Assembly: GCF_026130175.1 (NCBI RefSeq)
Contig: NZ_JAIGNI010000147.1
Location: forward strand, 1 to 64,000
Direction: 5' to 3'
From: Lyngbya sp. CCAP 1446/10
Lineage (GTDB): Bacteria > Cyanobacteriota > Cyanobacteriia > Cyanobacteriales > Microcoleaceae
DNA length: 64,000 nucleotides
Shown one piece after another: positions 1-8,805 of this stretch. A program made the position numbers and the translations under genes. Under the pieces are notes generated by a model. It was not told the origin of the DNA and did no database searches. It saw nothing but the letters and a program-made list of their open reading frames with translations. Numbering within the stretch: position 1 is the stretch's first letter; every line of letters begins with the position of its first letter.

Positions 1-1
1 C

Positions 2-499
2 TTTCAAAGAATCGCCAAATGCGGCTCATTGGTAAGAGGCTGGAGAAACTATAATCAATTCTGTGATATGACCTCACACGACCTATGGGCACAAGCCTAT
101 TGGACATGGAAATATATCCGCAAACAAGGGAGTTTTGACCGTCAAGGTACAACGGAAGTAATCCATAAGGCATTCCCTATGGTACCTTGGAGAGCTTGTT
201 CCCATAACAATGTGACCGGAAATAAATCCCCGTTCGATGGCGATTTAACCTACTGGGCTAAGAGAGAAAACAAGAATTACTCAGCGATCAACACATCACT
301 TCTGAAGCAACAAAATCATAAATGCAAAGCTTGTGGATTGTCATTTCTCAGTGGCGACAAGGTAGAGCTACATCATGCGGATGGAAACCATAATAATTGG
401 CAGAAATCTAATCTACAGATGCTCCACCGTCAATGTCACCAACACCGGCCTATCCACGGAGAAGCGCGTGTAGCTCGAAATTCCCAAAAGGAAAAGTAG
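2..499 (+). CDS. ltrA: Group II intron maturase, C-terminal part with HNH domain (5' truncated by window)
   Basis: The frame is open from base 2, so the first in-frame start (TTG at 29) is not the real start; this is the C-terminal end of a longer intron-encoded protein. The first part (RGWRNYNQF and the following aromatic-rich stretch) looks like the maturase/thumb (X) domain. The last ~60 residues form an HNH endonuclease: CKACG, then HHADGNHNN, then a final CH pair. Such proteins promote splicing and retrohoming of the intron that encodes them. The stop is followed 11 bp later by a group II domain V-like hairpin, as expected when the ORF lies in domain IV. Reverse-transcriptase motifs would be upstream of the window. 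Whether the intron is active cannot be judged here. Confidence 0.85.
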   Translation, partial: FQRIAKCGSLVRGWRNYNQFCDMTSHDLWAQAYWTWKYIRKQGSFDRQGTTEVIHKAFPMVPWRACSHNNVTGNKSPFDGDLTYWAKRENKNYSAINTSLLKQQNHKCKACGLSFLSGDKVELHHADGNHNNWQKSNLQMLHRQCHQHRPIHGEARVARNSQKEK

Positions 500-510
500 A
501 TATCGACTAG

Positions 511-588
511 GAGCTGTATGCAGTGAAAGCTGCACGTACAGTTCTGAAGGAGAGGTGTCCTGTGGCAACATAGGCATCGACTCTAACC
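511..588 (+). ncRNA. Group II intron 3' end (domains V-VI)
   Basis: The segment 511-544 can fold as a domain V hairpin: GAGCTGTATG pairs with the later CGTACAGTTC around a GTGAAAGC centre, the usual layout in bacterial introns. It is followed by a short purine-rich stretch and an imperfect hairpin ending near CGACTCTAAC, which would be domain VI with the branch-point adenosine and the 3' splice site. The exact 3' boundary (about 588) is inferred from pattern only. Confidence 0.75.
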
Positions 589-710
589 ACAGAGCTTGAG
601 TAAAACTACTTCGGTAGTATCGGGCGATGAAGTGCTAAGCCTAAACCTATCTAATTTCTTTTAGTCTAGGTTTAGAATCCCCTCGCCTTTAGGCATGGGG
701 AGTATGTCAA
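589..710 (+). mobile_element. IS200/IS605-family right end with omega-RNA-like hairpins
   Basis: Immediately after the intron come three hairpins. First, ACTAC-TTCG-GTAGT (605-618), a stable UUCG tetraloop. Second, a perfect 9-bp stem CTAAACCTA (641-649) with TAGGTTTAG (667-675). Third, an imperfect hairpin CCCC...GGGG (679-700) ending in GGGGAGTATGTCAA. The last pattern, GAAT-CCCC-hairpin-GGGGAG-TGTCAA-like, resembles right ends of IS605/TnpB elements, where the region downstream of tnpB also encodes the guide (omega) RNA. No tnpB is visible; if present it lies upstream of the intron, outside the window. Confidence 0.6.
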
Positions 711-848
711 TTTCCTCCTATTTATTGTGGCAATGGCATCTTGGCTGTCTCCAAAAGCCCAGCTTTAACCAGCTTTTCCCCCATCCGGTGAAACTTCCCG
801 CTAAATTAAAGAAGGTAAAAATCATTCACGCCCCACCAAGGAGATCCC

Positions 849-2489
849 ATGCCCCGCGTCAGAGCACCAGAATTCCCCGTAAAATACCCCTGGCTTAACA
901 CCGAGAAACCTTTATCCATTGCATCGTTAAAAGGGCGCGTCGTCCTCCTAGACTTCTGGACGTACTGCTGCATCAACTGCTTGCACGTCCTCCCAGACTT
1001 AAAATACCTCGAACAAAAATATAAAGATTCCCTGACAGTTATCGGCGTGCACTCGGCTAAGTTTGAAAACGAAAAAGAAGTAGAAAATATCCGTCAAGCT
1101 ATCCTCCGCTACGATATTGAACATCCGGTAATTGTAGACAGCGGCATGAAAGTTTGGCAAAGCTACGCTGTTCGCGCTTGGCCGACTTTAATGGTGATCG
1201 ATCCCGAAAGTTATGTCGTCGGCTTTGTTTCCGGCGAGGGCAATAGAGAAGCACTTGACCAGTTAGTTGGCAAGTTAATTACTGAATATAAGGATAAAAA
1301 TGCGATCGCCTTTAAAGAACTTCGTTTCAGTTTAGAAAAACAGCGCAAACCTCTGTCAACTCCCTTGGCTTTTCCCGGTAAAGTGCTGGCATTTGCCATT
1401 ACTTCAACGGAGGCAAAACAGCTTCACCAACATGAGGCGCTTTTGGGCGAAATGACTGAGGACAATCAATCTGTAGATGAAACTGTACTGCCGGGGCCTG
1501 CGAACTCTGTTCAACAAAGCTTGGTCGGTTCTTGCTTGTTTGTTGCAGATTCTGGACACAATCGAATTGTTGTCAGTAGTACCGAAGGTGAGGTGTTGCA
1601 CGTCATTGGTACTGGGAAACCGGGTTTAACTGATGGCAACTTTGAAGAGGCTGAGTTTTTTGCTCCTCAAGGTATGGCTTTTGATGCAGAAAGTCAAATT
1701 CTCTATGTTGCTGATACGGAAAATCACGCTCTCAGAACGATCGACTTTACGACTCAACGGGTGCAAACTGTTGCTGGTACTGGCGAACAAAGTCAGGAAA
1801 TTTCACCTCGTAGTGGCAAGGCTTTAGAGACGCAATTGAATTCGCCTTGGGATTTAGAAAGAGTTGGCGAGCGACTTTTTATCGCTATGGCGGGCTCGCA
1901 CCAAATTTGGGAGATGCAGTTAGATACTGGTACGATCGGCACTTATGCGGGTATTGGTCGAGAATCCTGTGTTGATGGGAATCTGGCAGAATCTGCTTTT
2001 TCGCAGCCCAGCGGCCTGGCTACGGATCGATTGGAGTTGTTTGTGGCTGACAGCGAAATTAGTTCGATTCGGGCTGTTGGTATTGATGAAGATCCAAAGG
2101 TTCGTACTGTCTGCGGTAGTGGTGAATTGTTTGGTTTTGGGGATAAAGATGGCCGCGGTGATGAAGTCAGGTTGCAGCACTGTTTAGGTGTTGAATATGC
2201 TCAAAATTATCTGTGGGTTGCTGATACTTATAATCACAAAATTAAGCGGATTGACCACCGGGGGGGTACCTGTATCACGATGATTGGAGATGGTAAAGCA
2301 GGTTTGGTTGATGCTACGGGTCTCAAGGCTCGATTTTTTGAACCTTCTGGCTTAAGTGCGATCGGGTCTCATTTGTTTGTTGCTGATACGAACAATCATG
2401 CTATTCGGCGAGTTGAGTTGGATACGCTGGAGGTCACAACTTTAGATTTCGCCGATTTGTGCGCGCCGGATGTTTGTCTTCCTGGTTGA
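849..2489 (+). CDS. Thioredoxin-like/NHL-repeat protein (NHLRC2-like)
   Basis: 546 residues. Residues ~1-145 form a thioredoxin-like (TlpA/alkyl-hydroperoxide-reductase type) domain with the active-site run FWTYCCINCLHV; the CxxC is C41-I-N-C44. Residues ~200-535 contain repeated blades of the type LFVADTxNHAIRRV or LYVADTENHALRT, typical of an NHL six-bladed beta-propeller. This order is that of animal NHLRC2 and its bacterial homologues, whose reaction is not settled; a thiol-redox role is inferred. No signal peptide is evident, so it is probably cytoplasmic. The ATG at 849 has a good ribosome site, AAGGAG at 838-843. A B-type hairpin repeat follows the stop. Confidence 0.85.
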   Translation: MPRVRAPEFPVKYPWLNTEKPLSIASLKGRVVLLDFWTYCCINCLHVLPDLKYLEQKYKDSLTVIGVHSAKFENEKEVENIRQAILRYDIEHPVIVDSGMKVWQSYAVRAWPTLMVIDPESYVVGFVSGEGNREALDQLVGKLITEYKDKNAIAFKELRFSLEKQRKPLSTPLAFPGKVLAFAITSTEAKQLHQHEALLGEMTEDNQSVDETVLPGPANSVQQSLVGSCLFVADSGHNRIVVSSTEGEVLHVIGTGKPGLTDGNFEEAEFFAPQGMAFDAESQILYVADTENHALRTIDFTTQRVQTVAGTGEQSQEISPRSGKALETQLNSPWDLERVGERLFIAMAGSHQIWEMQLDTGTIGTYAGIGRESCVDGNLAESAFSQPSGLATDRLELFVADSEISSIRAVGIDEDPKVRTVCGSGELFGFGDKDGRGDEVRLQHCLGVEYAQNYLWVADTYNHKIKRIDHRGGTCITMIGDGKAGLVDATGLKARFFEPSGLSAIGSHLFVADTNNHAIRRVELDTLEVTTLDFADLCAPDVCLPG

Positions 2490-2490
2490 G

Positions 2491-2625
2491 ATCGGACGTA
2501 CGGTTGAAACCGCCCGATCTGAAGAAAATTAATAAGATCGGGTGATTTTAACCCTGCACTCTTCAACCCGCGCACCATCCGGGTTTTGTTTGTGTAGACG
2601 CGGTTTCAACCGCCTGGTCTTCTAA
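2491..2625. repeat. Family B intergenic palindromic repeat, copy 1
   Basis: Begins right after the stop of the NHL protein. Contains CGGTTGAAACCG near the left end and GCGGTTTCAACCGC near the right end, with the shared core CAACCCGCGCACCATCCGGG. Related copies lie near 39661 and 50364; this copy is in the opposite orientation to those two. It separates two convergent genes. Confidence 0.7.
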
Positions 2626-2638
2626 TAATCGCACAAAT

Positions 2639-3442
2639 CTAAAATTCTGAATTGCTCAGCAGCCGCACTATTTTTTCGGTATCGTTCAATTCGCCGACAA
2701 TTCGCCGCACGGGTTTCGGCCAGATTTTAATCAATGTAGGTGTTGCTGAAATCTGATCTGCTTCAGCTTGTTCGGGATGTTTCAAGACATCGATTACTTT
2801 CAATGTGTAGGGGCGATCGAGACATTGCTCTAGGAATTGGTATAAAGTTTCGAGGGTACGTTCGGTGCTGGGGTTGCTCCCGGAAACAAATAGGCGTAAA
2901 ACGTACCCTTGAGTTGGTGGCGGTGGGGTGAGTGCTGTTGGTTTGGTGGGCGGTAAGAGCGGAGATTGCCGGAAGCGGGAGGGAGGTATGATTGTGGAAC
3001 TATGGGAGTCCGATCGACCTTGGGCGACCGGAAATTGTACAACTAAATCGTGATTTTCCCAAAGTTCGGGGAATTGTTCATGATAAGTTGCGATCGCCAT
3101 TGGTTCGCAGATTTCGTCGCTGCGGGCCTCCCAAACCAAGTCCCCAGTGCCAAAAATGGCATTCAGCAGTGTTTGATGTCGCAGCACCAGGGGGTATGCC
3201 TCGGCTGCAACCCGCAACTGTAGATCGCTGCGATCGCGCCAGCAGTCAATGGTTGCCGTATAGCAAGGTATCAGAAAATGTGGCGGTTCCGACAAACCGA
3301 GTATCTCCTGTAGAGCTACGCACAACTGCAAATGCCACTGAGTTTGCTTGCGGGGATCTATGCAATAGATTAAGTCTCCCCCTGGCGTAAATAGTGCAAT
3401 GCCTTTGAAAATTTTCGGCAAAATCGGGCGATCGACCTTCAA
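2639..3442 (-). CDS. KaiB-domain protein with unique N-terminal domain
   Basis: 267 residues. The C-terminal ~88 residues (from Y180, YVLRLFVSGSNPST) match the KaiB/SasA-sensor thioredoxin-like fold, including the ISATPTLIKIWPKPVRRIVG core seen in KaiB-family proteins. The N-terminal ~140 residues are not recognised and are joined by a proline-rich linker (PPTKPTALTPPPPTQ). There is no histidine kinase region, so this is not SasA, and it is longer than KaiB (~100 residues). It may bind a KaiC-like or other partner through its KaiB fold, but that is inference. It is encoded just downstream of pilT on the same strand with an 88-bp gap containing heptamer repeats. Confidence 0.75.
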   Translation of the reverse strand: MKVDRPILPKIFKGIALFTPGGDLIYCIDPRKQTQWHLQLCVALQEILGLSEPPHFLIPCYTATIDCWRDRSDLQLRVAAEAYPLVLRHQTLLNAIFGTGDLVWEARSDEICEPMAIATYHEQFPELWENHDLVVQFPVAQGRSDSHSSTIIPPSRFRQSPLLPPTKPTALTPPPPTQGYVLRLFVSGSNPSTERTLETLYQFLEQCLDRPYTLKVIDVLKHPEQAEADQISATPTLIKIWPKPVRRIVGELNDTEKIVRLLSNSEF

Positions 3443-3460
3443 TAAAGTACACCAATTAAA

Positions 3461-3540
3461 GTTAACAGTTAACGGTTAACAATTAAAAGTTAACTGTTAA
3501 CTGTTAACTCTCGATTTTTAAACTCGATTTTTAAACTCGA
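3461..3540. repeat. Heptamer-like tandem repeats (GTTAACT)n and a 14-bp direct repeat
   Basis: Between the KaiB-domain gene and pilT. Bases 3461-3508 are repeats of GTTAAC(A/T/G). Then CTCGATTTTTAAA is repeated, and the last repeat unit contains the pilT stop codon. This is a cyanobacterial short tandem repeat array. Confidence 0.7.
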
Positions 3541-4790
3541 CCTCGGAGCATCTGAGCCATTTCGTTCGGGAACGGCGAGTTTTCTACAGCAAGTTCTTCG
3601 GTAATCCGACCTTCTTGATAAAGACCATAGAGCGACTTATTCATCGTCGTCATGCCTTCATAAGTATCTTTGATCATGATTTGATTGATTTCCTCATTCT
3701 GCCCTTTCAGAATGTATTCCTTAACCACGTCAGTATTAATCATAACGTCGTGGAAAGCAGCGCGTTTGCCATCTGTGGTTTTGCACAGCAGTTGAGCAAT
3801 AATCGCCACTAGGGATTCGGAAATTGACACCCGTATGGCGTCCTGTTCTTCTGCCCCGAACATATCCAGAATCCGGTTCAGGGTTTTAACCGCACTGTTG
3901 GTGTGCAGGGTTCCTGCAACTAAGTGACCCGTCTGAGAGGCTTTGAGGGCAATTTCCACGGTCTCTCTGTCCCGAATTTCTCCTACTAGCAGCATATCCG
4001 GGTCTTGCCGCAGAGCGCCTTTGAGAGCATTAATAAACTTGAGGGTATGCCTGCCGACTTCCCGGTGCTTGATCAAGGATTTTTTGCTTTCGTGTACGAA
4101 TTCTACCGGGTCTTCGATCGTAATGATGTTGTAGGCTTTATTCTTATTGATGTAATCGATCATCGCGGCCAAGGTGGTAGACTTGCCCGAACCTGTCGGG
4201 CCCGTAACCAAAATCAGCCCTTTGTGGAAGCCACATATTTTCTTAAAGACTTCGGGTAGGTTCAATTCCTCCATTGTCAATATTTTGGCAGGAATTAGCC
4301 GCAGCACCATCGCCGGGCCTGCCAAGGAGTCCATACAACTGATCCGAATGCGGACAAAGCCGAAGTCGAAAGCGCCGTCAAAGTCTAGGTTTTTTTGGAA
4401 AATTTCAATTTCTTCATCGCTCATGCACTCGCTCAGCCAGGCAAAAAATGTATCCAAATCCGTTGGTGGATAGCCAATGTCGCCAATCTCACCGCGCTTG
4501 CGGAAGCGGGGAAATTCGTTTACTCCGAGATGAAGATCCGATACTCCTTCTTCTTTGGCTCGGATGACTAGCTCTTTCAAAGTCGGATTTCCACCGCTGT
4601 TGGAGCTGGGGTTTTTAGGTGTGGCGAAGGATTGGGGCGCTGGTGCTGCGGGCGCTGGTGCTGGCGGTGGGGGGGCCGGCGGCATTCCTGCTGCTCTGGG
4701 AACGCCTGGAGCTGGAGGGCGGGGCAGCCCTGGTGGTGGGGGTGCTCCGGGTAGGGGTGGGCGAGGTGCTGGCGGATGCTGTTGTGTCAT
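3531..4790 (-). CDS. pilT: Type IV pilus retraction ATPase PilT
   Basis: 419 residues from the start chosen at 4790 (MTQQHPP). The frame is open to 4925, and ATG codons at 4865 and 4925 are alternatives. Walker A GPTGSGKST is at ~197-205, followed by an Asp-box (TIEDPVEFVH), Walker B (DPDMLLVGEIRD) and His-box (GHLVAGTLHTNSA): the full set for the PilT/GspE AAA-like motor that depolymerises type IV pili and drives twitching or phototactic movement. Odd: the first ~65 residues are almost pure Pro/Ala/Gly, a low-complexity extension ahead of the normal PilT start (LKELVIRAKE...). Cyanobacteria commonly hold more than one pilT, so paralogue identity is open. Confidence 0.93.
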   Translation of the reverse strand: MTQQHPPAPRPPLPGAPPPPGLPRPPAPGVPRAAGMPPAPPPPAPAPAAPAPQSFATPKNPSSNSGGNPTLKELVIRAKEEGVSDLHLGVNEFPRFRKRGEIGDIGYPPTDLDTFFAWLSECMSDEEIEIFQKNLDFDGAFDFGFVRIRISCMDSLAGPAMVLRLIPAKILTMEELNLPEVFKKICGFHKGLILVTGPTGSGKSTTLAAMIDYINKNKAYNIITIEDPVEFVHESKKSLIKHREVGRHTLKFINALKGALRQDPDMLLVGEIRDRETVEIALKASQTGHLVAGTLHTNSAVKTLNRILDMFGAEEQDAIRVSISESLVAIIAQLLCKTTDGKRAAFHDVMINTDVVKEYILKGQNEEINQIMIKDTYEGMTTMNKSLYGLYQEGRITEELAVENSPFPNEMAQMLRGRV

Positions 4791-5053
4791 ATGCGCTACC
4801 TTGATTTGCTGAGAAGGCTGACTCGAACAGAGGATTTGTGGAAGTTGCACAATGCCGATCGCCATTGTGCCTCTCTTGCACAAAAGCTTGACTCTTTCGA
4901 TCAGTCTATCCCAAAAGAAGAGCACACTGCTGCACCCGTAAGGAAATATTCTGCCCCTTGCAGGATGCGAGTCAAATCGAGCTACTATCGAATATGGATT
5001 TTTGACATGGGAAATATTTTTTTTCCAGCCAATATTTTACATTCGATCTAAAA

Positions 5054-5067
5054 GTATAAATTGATAC
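5054..5067 (+). promoter_or_regulatory. Possible NtcA-type site GTAN8TAC
   Basis: The sequence GTATAAATTGATAC lies 29 bp before the amidase start and fits the NtcA consensus GTA-N8-TAC exactly. No -10 box (TAN3T) is seen at the usual ~22-bp spacing, so chance occurrence in AT-rich DNA is quite possible. Confidence 0.3.
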
Positions 5068-5095
5068 TCAATAAAATTGTTAAGGACTTAAACCG

Positions 5096-6493
5096 ATGAA
5101 TTCTGTCGATCGGGCTTTTACTCCAGCCCTAGAATTAGCGAAGTCGATCCGCGATCGGGAAGTGTCGCCTCTAGAAATTGTCAATCTGTACTTGGAACGG
5201 ATCGATCGATTAAACCATCAGCTTGGTAGTTATTTTACAGTAACGGCCGATCGGGCGATCGAACTAGCGACAGCGCAAACCGAACACCTAGCAGGCTTAA
5301 ACAAGTCAGAGGAATTGCCGCCATTTTTCGGAGTGCCGATCGCGATCAAAGACTTGACACCAGTTGCCGACATTCCCTGTACTTACGGAGTTCAGGCGTT
5401 GCACAGTAACATATCTCCCTACAACGAGTCAGTAGTCTGGCGAATCAAAGCAGCCGGATTTAACATTCTGGGCAAAACAGCAACCTCTCAAATCGGCTCA
5501 TTGCCTTACACCGAGCCCCCAGGTTTCCGGCCCGCGCGCAATCCCTGGAATTTAGGCTACACGCCCGGAGGTTCCAGCGGCGGCTCAGCAGCGGCTGTAG
5601 CGGCGGGTTTATGCGCGATCGCCCAAGGTTCAGACGGCGGCGGTTCGATCCGAGGCCCAGCTTCCGCCTGCGGTTTAGTCGGCATCAAACCCTCGCGCGG
5701 GCGAGTTTCCTGGGCACCAGTCGGAGATTATCTCAGCGGCATTTCTGCCAACGGCCCTCTCGCGCGTACCGTGGCTGACGCGGCCGCACTTTTAGACGTG
5801 ATGTCAGGGTACACAACCGGCGATCCGTACTGGCTACCAGACCCAAATCCCACGTTTCTAGAGGCTGCCAGTGAAAAATTGGGCAAGCTGCGAATTGCTT
5901 TTTCTACCAATATTGCTCCCGTGGGTGAGGCAGCGCCTGTGTGTCAGCAAGCGGTGCTCGATACCGTAAAATTACTGGCAGATTTGGGTCACGATGTCGA
6001 ACCGGGATGCCCTGATTTTACGGGTTTAATCGAACCCTTTACAGTCATTTGGCAGTCTGGGGCGGGTGCAAGCGGCATTCCCAGCAAAGTTTTGGAACCG
6101 ATGAATCGCTGGTTGTTGGAAAGAACTGTTTCTGCTGGAGAATATCTGCGGGCGGTGAATCAAATGCAGGTTATTTCACGGCGGATTGTGGGATTCTTTG
6201 AAAATTTTGATGTCTTAGTTTTGCCAACTTATATGCACTCAACCATTGGCATCGGTGAGTGGGCCGATTTGAGTTGTGAGGAAACTTTGCAGCGGATTAT
6301 TAATTGGGTTGCTCCTTGTCCGCCGTTTAATGCTAGCGGTTTGCCTGCGATCGCACTTCCGGCAATTTTAGATGATAATGGTTTACCCGTGGGCATTCAA
6401 ATTATCGGGCGGCCAGCAGCGGAAGCAACTTTAATTGCTTTGGCGGCACAGATGGAAGCAGCAAAACCTTTCCCGGTTTTGGATTTTCAATAG
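5096..6493 (+). CDS. Amidase-signature enzyme
   Basis: 465 residues, the usual length for amidase-signature proteins (GatA, AmiC, FAAH relatives). The catalytic Ser-cisSer-Lys triad is complete: K85 (PIAIKDL), S160 (GGSSGGSAA) and S184 ([10 protein letters not shown]), with spacings of 75 and 24 as in GatA. It hydrolyses a C-N amide bond; the substrate cannot be read from sequence. It is not next to gatB or gatC, and cyanobacteria keep gatA elsewhere, so a stand-alone amidase is more likely than a tRNA amidotransferase subunit. The ATG at 5096 is preceded by a weak AAGGAC. An NtcA-like palindrome upstream might link it to nitrogen supply. The stop codon sits in the first bases of a family A hairpin. 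Confidence 0.88.
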   Translation: MNSVDRAFTPALELAKSIRDREVSPLEIVNLYLERIDRLNHQLGSYFTVTADRAIELATAQTEHLAGLNKSEELPPFFGVPIAIKDLTPVADIPCTYGVQALHSNISPYNESVVWRIKAAGFNILGKTATSQIGSLPYTEPPGFRPARNPWNLGYTPGGSSGGSAAAVAAGLCAIAQGSDGGGSIRGPASACGLVGIKPSRGRVSWAPVGDYLSGISANGPLARTVADAAALLDVMSGYTTGDPYWLPDPNPTFLEAASEKLGKLRIAFSTNIAPVGEAAPVCQQAVLDTVKLLADLGHDVEPGCPDFTGLIEPFTVIWQSGAGASGIPSKVLEPMNRWLLERTVSAGEYLRAVNQMQVISRRIVGFFENFDVLVLPTYMHSTIGIGEWADLSCEETLQRIINWVAPCPPFNASGLPAIALPAILDDNGLPVGIQIIGRPAAEATLIALAAQMEAAKPFPVLDFQ

Positions 6494-6645
6494 GTTTGTT
6501 GTAAAGACTTTAGTCCTCAAATTTAGATAAGGACTAAAGTCCTCACTACGAACCTGTATGCTTGAACAACGAGCATCAAGTAGGTTTGTAGTCAGGACTT
6601 TAGTCCGCTAGATTTAGATAAGGACTAAAGTCCTGACTACGAACC
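6492..6645. repeat. Two family A hairpin repeats in tandem
   Basis: Copies at 6492-6555 and 6582-6645. Each has arms of the type AGGTTTGTAGTnAGGACTTTAGTCC and GGACTAAAGTCCTnACTACGAACC around a short AT-rich loop. The first overlaps the stop codon of the amidase. The remaining 156 bp up to the antiporter start show no further structure. Confidence 0.85.
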
Positions 6646-6801
6646 GATATTTTGCGAAGAAACCTGGTCAATTCCGGTCAATCGTAGTTATTAACAATAA
6701 AAACTGCAATTTTTCCAAAATCCCTCTTTAGATTGATAAATATTTAGAGTTTTTAAGGAAAAGATGGTAGAATTCTGTGCGAATATGTAGGATAAAAATT
6801 T

Positions 6802-8802
6802 ATGCTAACCGGCCCAATTACCGCTCCAGTTCCCGTCTTTCTTGTTCTTTTAGCAATCATGCTAATCGCCCCTCTCATATTTGAGCGCTTGCGACTACCG
6901 GGAATAGTCGGTTTGATTATTGCAGGCGTAATTGTCGGGCCCAACGGTATTAATTTGCTGGAACGGGACGCTACTATGGTTTTGTTAGGAACCGTAGGAT
7001 TGCTATTTTTGATGTTCCTAGCGGGACTGGAAACTAGCCTTGATGACCTCAAACTAAATGCTGACAAAGCTATCATATTTGGGCTGGCTACTTTTGCCCT
7101 ACCGATGATATTGGGGACTGGAGCAATGCTGCTATTGGGATATAGCTTACTGGCTTCTATTTTAGTCGCTTCTTGTTTAGCTACCCATACCCTTTTAGCC
7201 CTACCGATTCTGACAAAATTGGGATTGATGCGAACTCAGACTATTACTGCGACTTTGGGCGGGACTTTAATTACAAATGTCTTGGGACTGTTGGTGCTTG
7301 CAATTGTTGTTAAAGCTTTCAAAGGAAATCTGACTCTAGAGTTTTGGCTGTTTTTAATTCCTTCTCTTGCTATCTACACTTTTGCTACTTTGTGGGGAGT
7401 TCCCAAAATTGGCCGCTGGTTTTTCAAGAAATTTGGTCACGACGAAAACGCCGAATTTATGTTTGTACTGGCTACGCTGTTCTTGGTTTCTTACGCAGCC
7501 GAAATGATTCAAATTGAGGCAATTATTGGGGCGTTTTTATCGGGAATTGCCATTACTCAAATCATCCCCAAAATGAGTCCGCTGATGAATCGGATTGAGT
7601 TTATTGGGAATACGCTGTTTGTGCCGTTTTTTCTGATTTCTGTGGGGATGTTGATTGATCCGCTAATTTTGGTGAAGCAGCCGCAGTCTTTGTTGGTGGC
7701 GGGGGTGATAATTTTAGCAGAATTGTTGAGCAAGTTTTTGGCAGCTTGGATACCGGGGAAAATCTTTGGTTTTAAGTTTCCGAATATTATGGTAATGTTC
7801 GGTCTTTCTGCTGCTCAAGCTGCTTCTACTTTGGCTGCAATTACGGTTGCTTTTGAGATTAAATTGGTCGATCGCGTAGTGGTGAACGGCATCATTTTCA
7901 TGATTTTAGTAACTTGTGTCGCTTCTCCTTGGATTGTATCTCGGTGGGGTCAACAAATGCAGGAGCCGGAGTCTAGTTTGCCGGCTGTTGCTTCGTCCAA
8001 GCATTCATGGGGAGATCGAGTTTTAGTACCTGTTGCTAACCCGAATACCGAAGATAATTTGCTGCGATTGGCTTTGATTTTAGCTAAAACATCTCAGGGA
8101 ACTTTGCTACCTCTGCATATTTTGTCCGATCGCGGGGAAGCAATTTCGCCGGCACAAAAAACGCAGCAAACTCAACTTTTGAGGGCGGCGGAAACTGTCG
8201 CTAACGCGGCTGATTGTGCGGTGGAACCGATCGCGAGGGTAGATGATGCGATCGATCGCGGAATTCTCCGCAGCGCAACCGAACGCGAGGCTAGTTTAAT
8301 TGTTTGCGGTTGGAAGGGATTTTCCACGACTCGCGACAATTTTTTTGGCAGCATCATTGATAATATAGTGAGGCGATCGCCCGTACCGGTACTGATTGCT
8401 CGATTTCCCCATCCTATCCAGAATACAGCCAGAGTTGTTTTGGCGATAACTGACAGCGATTTGACTCGGTTTGGATTTGCGGAAACAGTGGATATTGCTA
8501 AGAGTTTAGCAGACGAACTTAAGGCGACTTTGCAAGTGCTGTTAGTGGCGACAAAACGCGAACAAGCTAACAAAAGTGCCGTTGAGGTAGAAATTCTTTC
8601 TGAGATACCGATAAATCGGGTGCGGGGAAATTTTGTCAAGCAGGTTTCGCAGCAGTTGCTAGAACATGATTTGCTGATTTTACCCACAATTTATCAGCCG
8701 CAGAATTTGTGGGAACAACCGGGAACTCTTAAAGAACCGGAATTGATCGCCCGCGCTCACCAAGAGCTTTCGATGCTTGTTGTTTATTTCCCCAAATCTT
8801 AA
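6802..8802 (+). CDS. CPA2-type cation:proton antiporter with C-terminal universal stress domain
   Basis: 666 residues. Residues ~1-390 hold about a dozen hydrophobic segments of a Na+/H+ exchanger (CPA2, KefB/NhaS-like) fold, for example GLIIAGVIVGPNG and GAFLSGIAI. From ~395 the chain is soluble and resembles one or two universal-stress-protein modules (DRVLVPVANPNTEDNLLRLA; later SIIDNIVRRSPVPVLIA). It probably exchanges K+ or Na+ for protons at the plasma or thylakoid membrane, with the USP part sensing nucleotide or stress state. It sits alone between repeats. The ion specificity is not predicted. Confidence 0.88.
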   Translation: MLTGPITAPVPVFLVLLAIMLIAPLIFERLRLPGIVGLIIAGVIVGPNGINLLERDATMVLLGTVGLLFLMFLAGLETSLDDLKLNADKAIIFGLATFALPMILGTGAMLLLGYSLLASILVASCLATHTLLALPILTKLGLMRTQTITATLGGTLITNVLGLLVLAIVVKAFKGNLTLEFWLFLIPSLAIYTFATLWGVPKIGRWFFKKFGHDENAEFMFVLATLFLVSYAAEMIQIEAIIGAFLSGIAITQIIPKMSPLMNRIEFIGNTLFVPFFLISVGMLIDPLILVKQPQSLLVAGVIILAELLSKFLAAWIPGKIFGFKFPNIMVMFGLSAAQAASTLAAITVAFEIKLVDRVVVNGIIFMILVTCVASPWIVSRWGQQMQEPESSLPAVASSKHSWGDRVLVPVANPNTEDNLLRLALILAKTSQGTLLPLHILSDRGEAISPAQKTQQTQLLRAAETVANAADCAVEPIARVDDAIDRGILRSATEREASLIVCGWKGFSTTRDNFFGSIIDNIVRRSPVPVLIARFPHPIQNTARVVLAITDSDLTRFGFAETVDIAKSLADELKATLQVLLVATKREQANKSAVEVEILSEIPINRVRGNFVKQVSQQLLEHDLLILPTIYQPQNLWEQPGTLKEPELIARAHQELSMLVVYFPKS

Positions 8803-8805
8803 TTA

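Noticed and set aside
695-898. 67-residue frame overlapping the start of the NHL protein
   Set aside because: It begins inside the IS605-like right end and has no recognisable composition or family match; the overlapping 849 start has a good ribosome site.
3531-4925. PilT starting at 4925
   Set aside because: The extra N-terminus (MLFFWDRLIERVKLLCKRGT) does not resemble PilT and the ATG at 4790 leads directly to the Pro-rich region and the PilT core; the far upstream start is unlikely.
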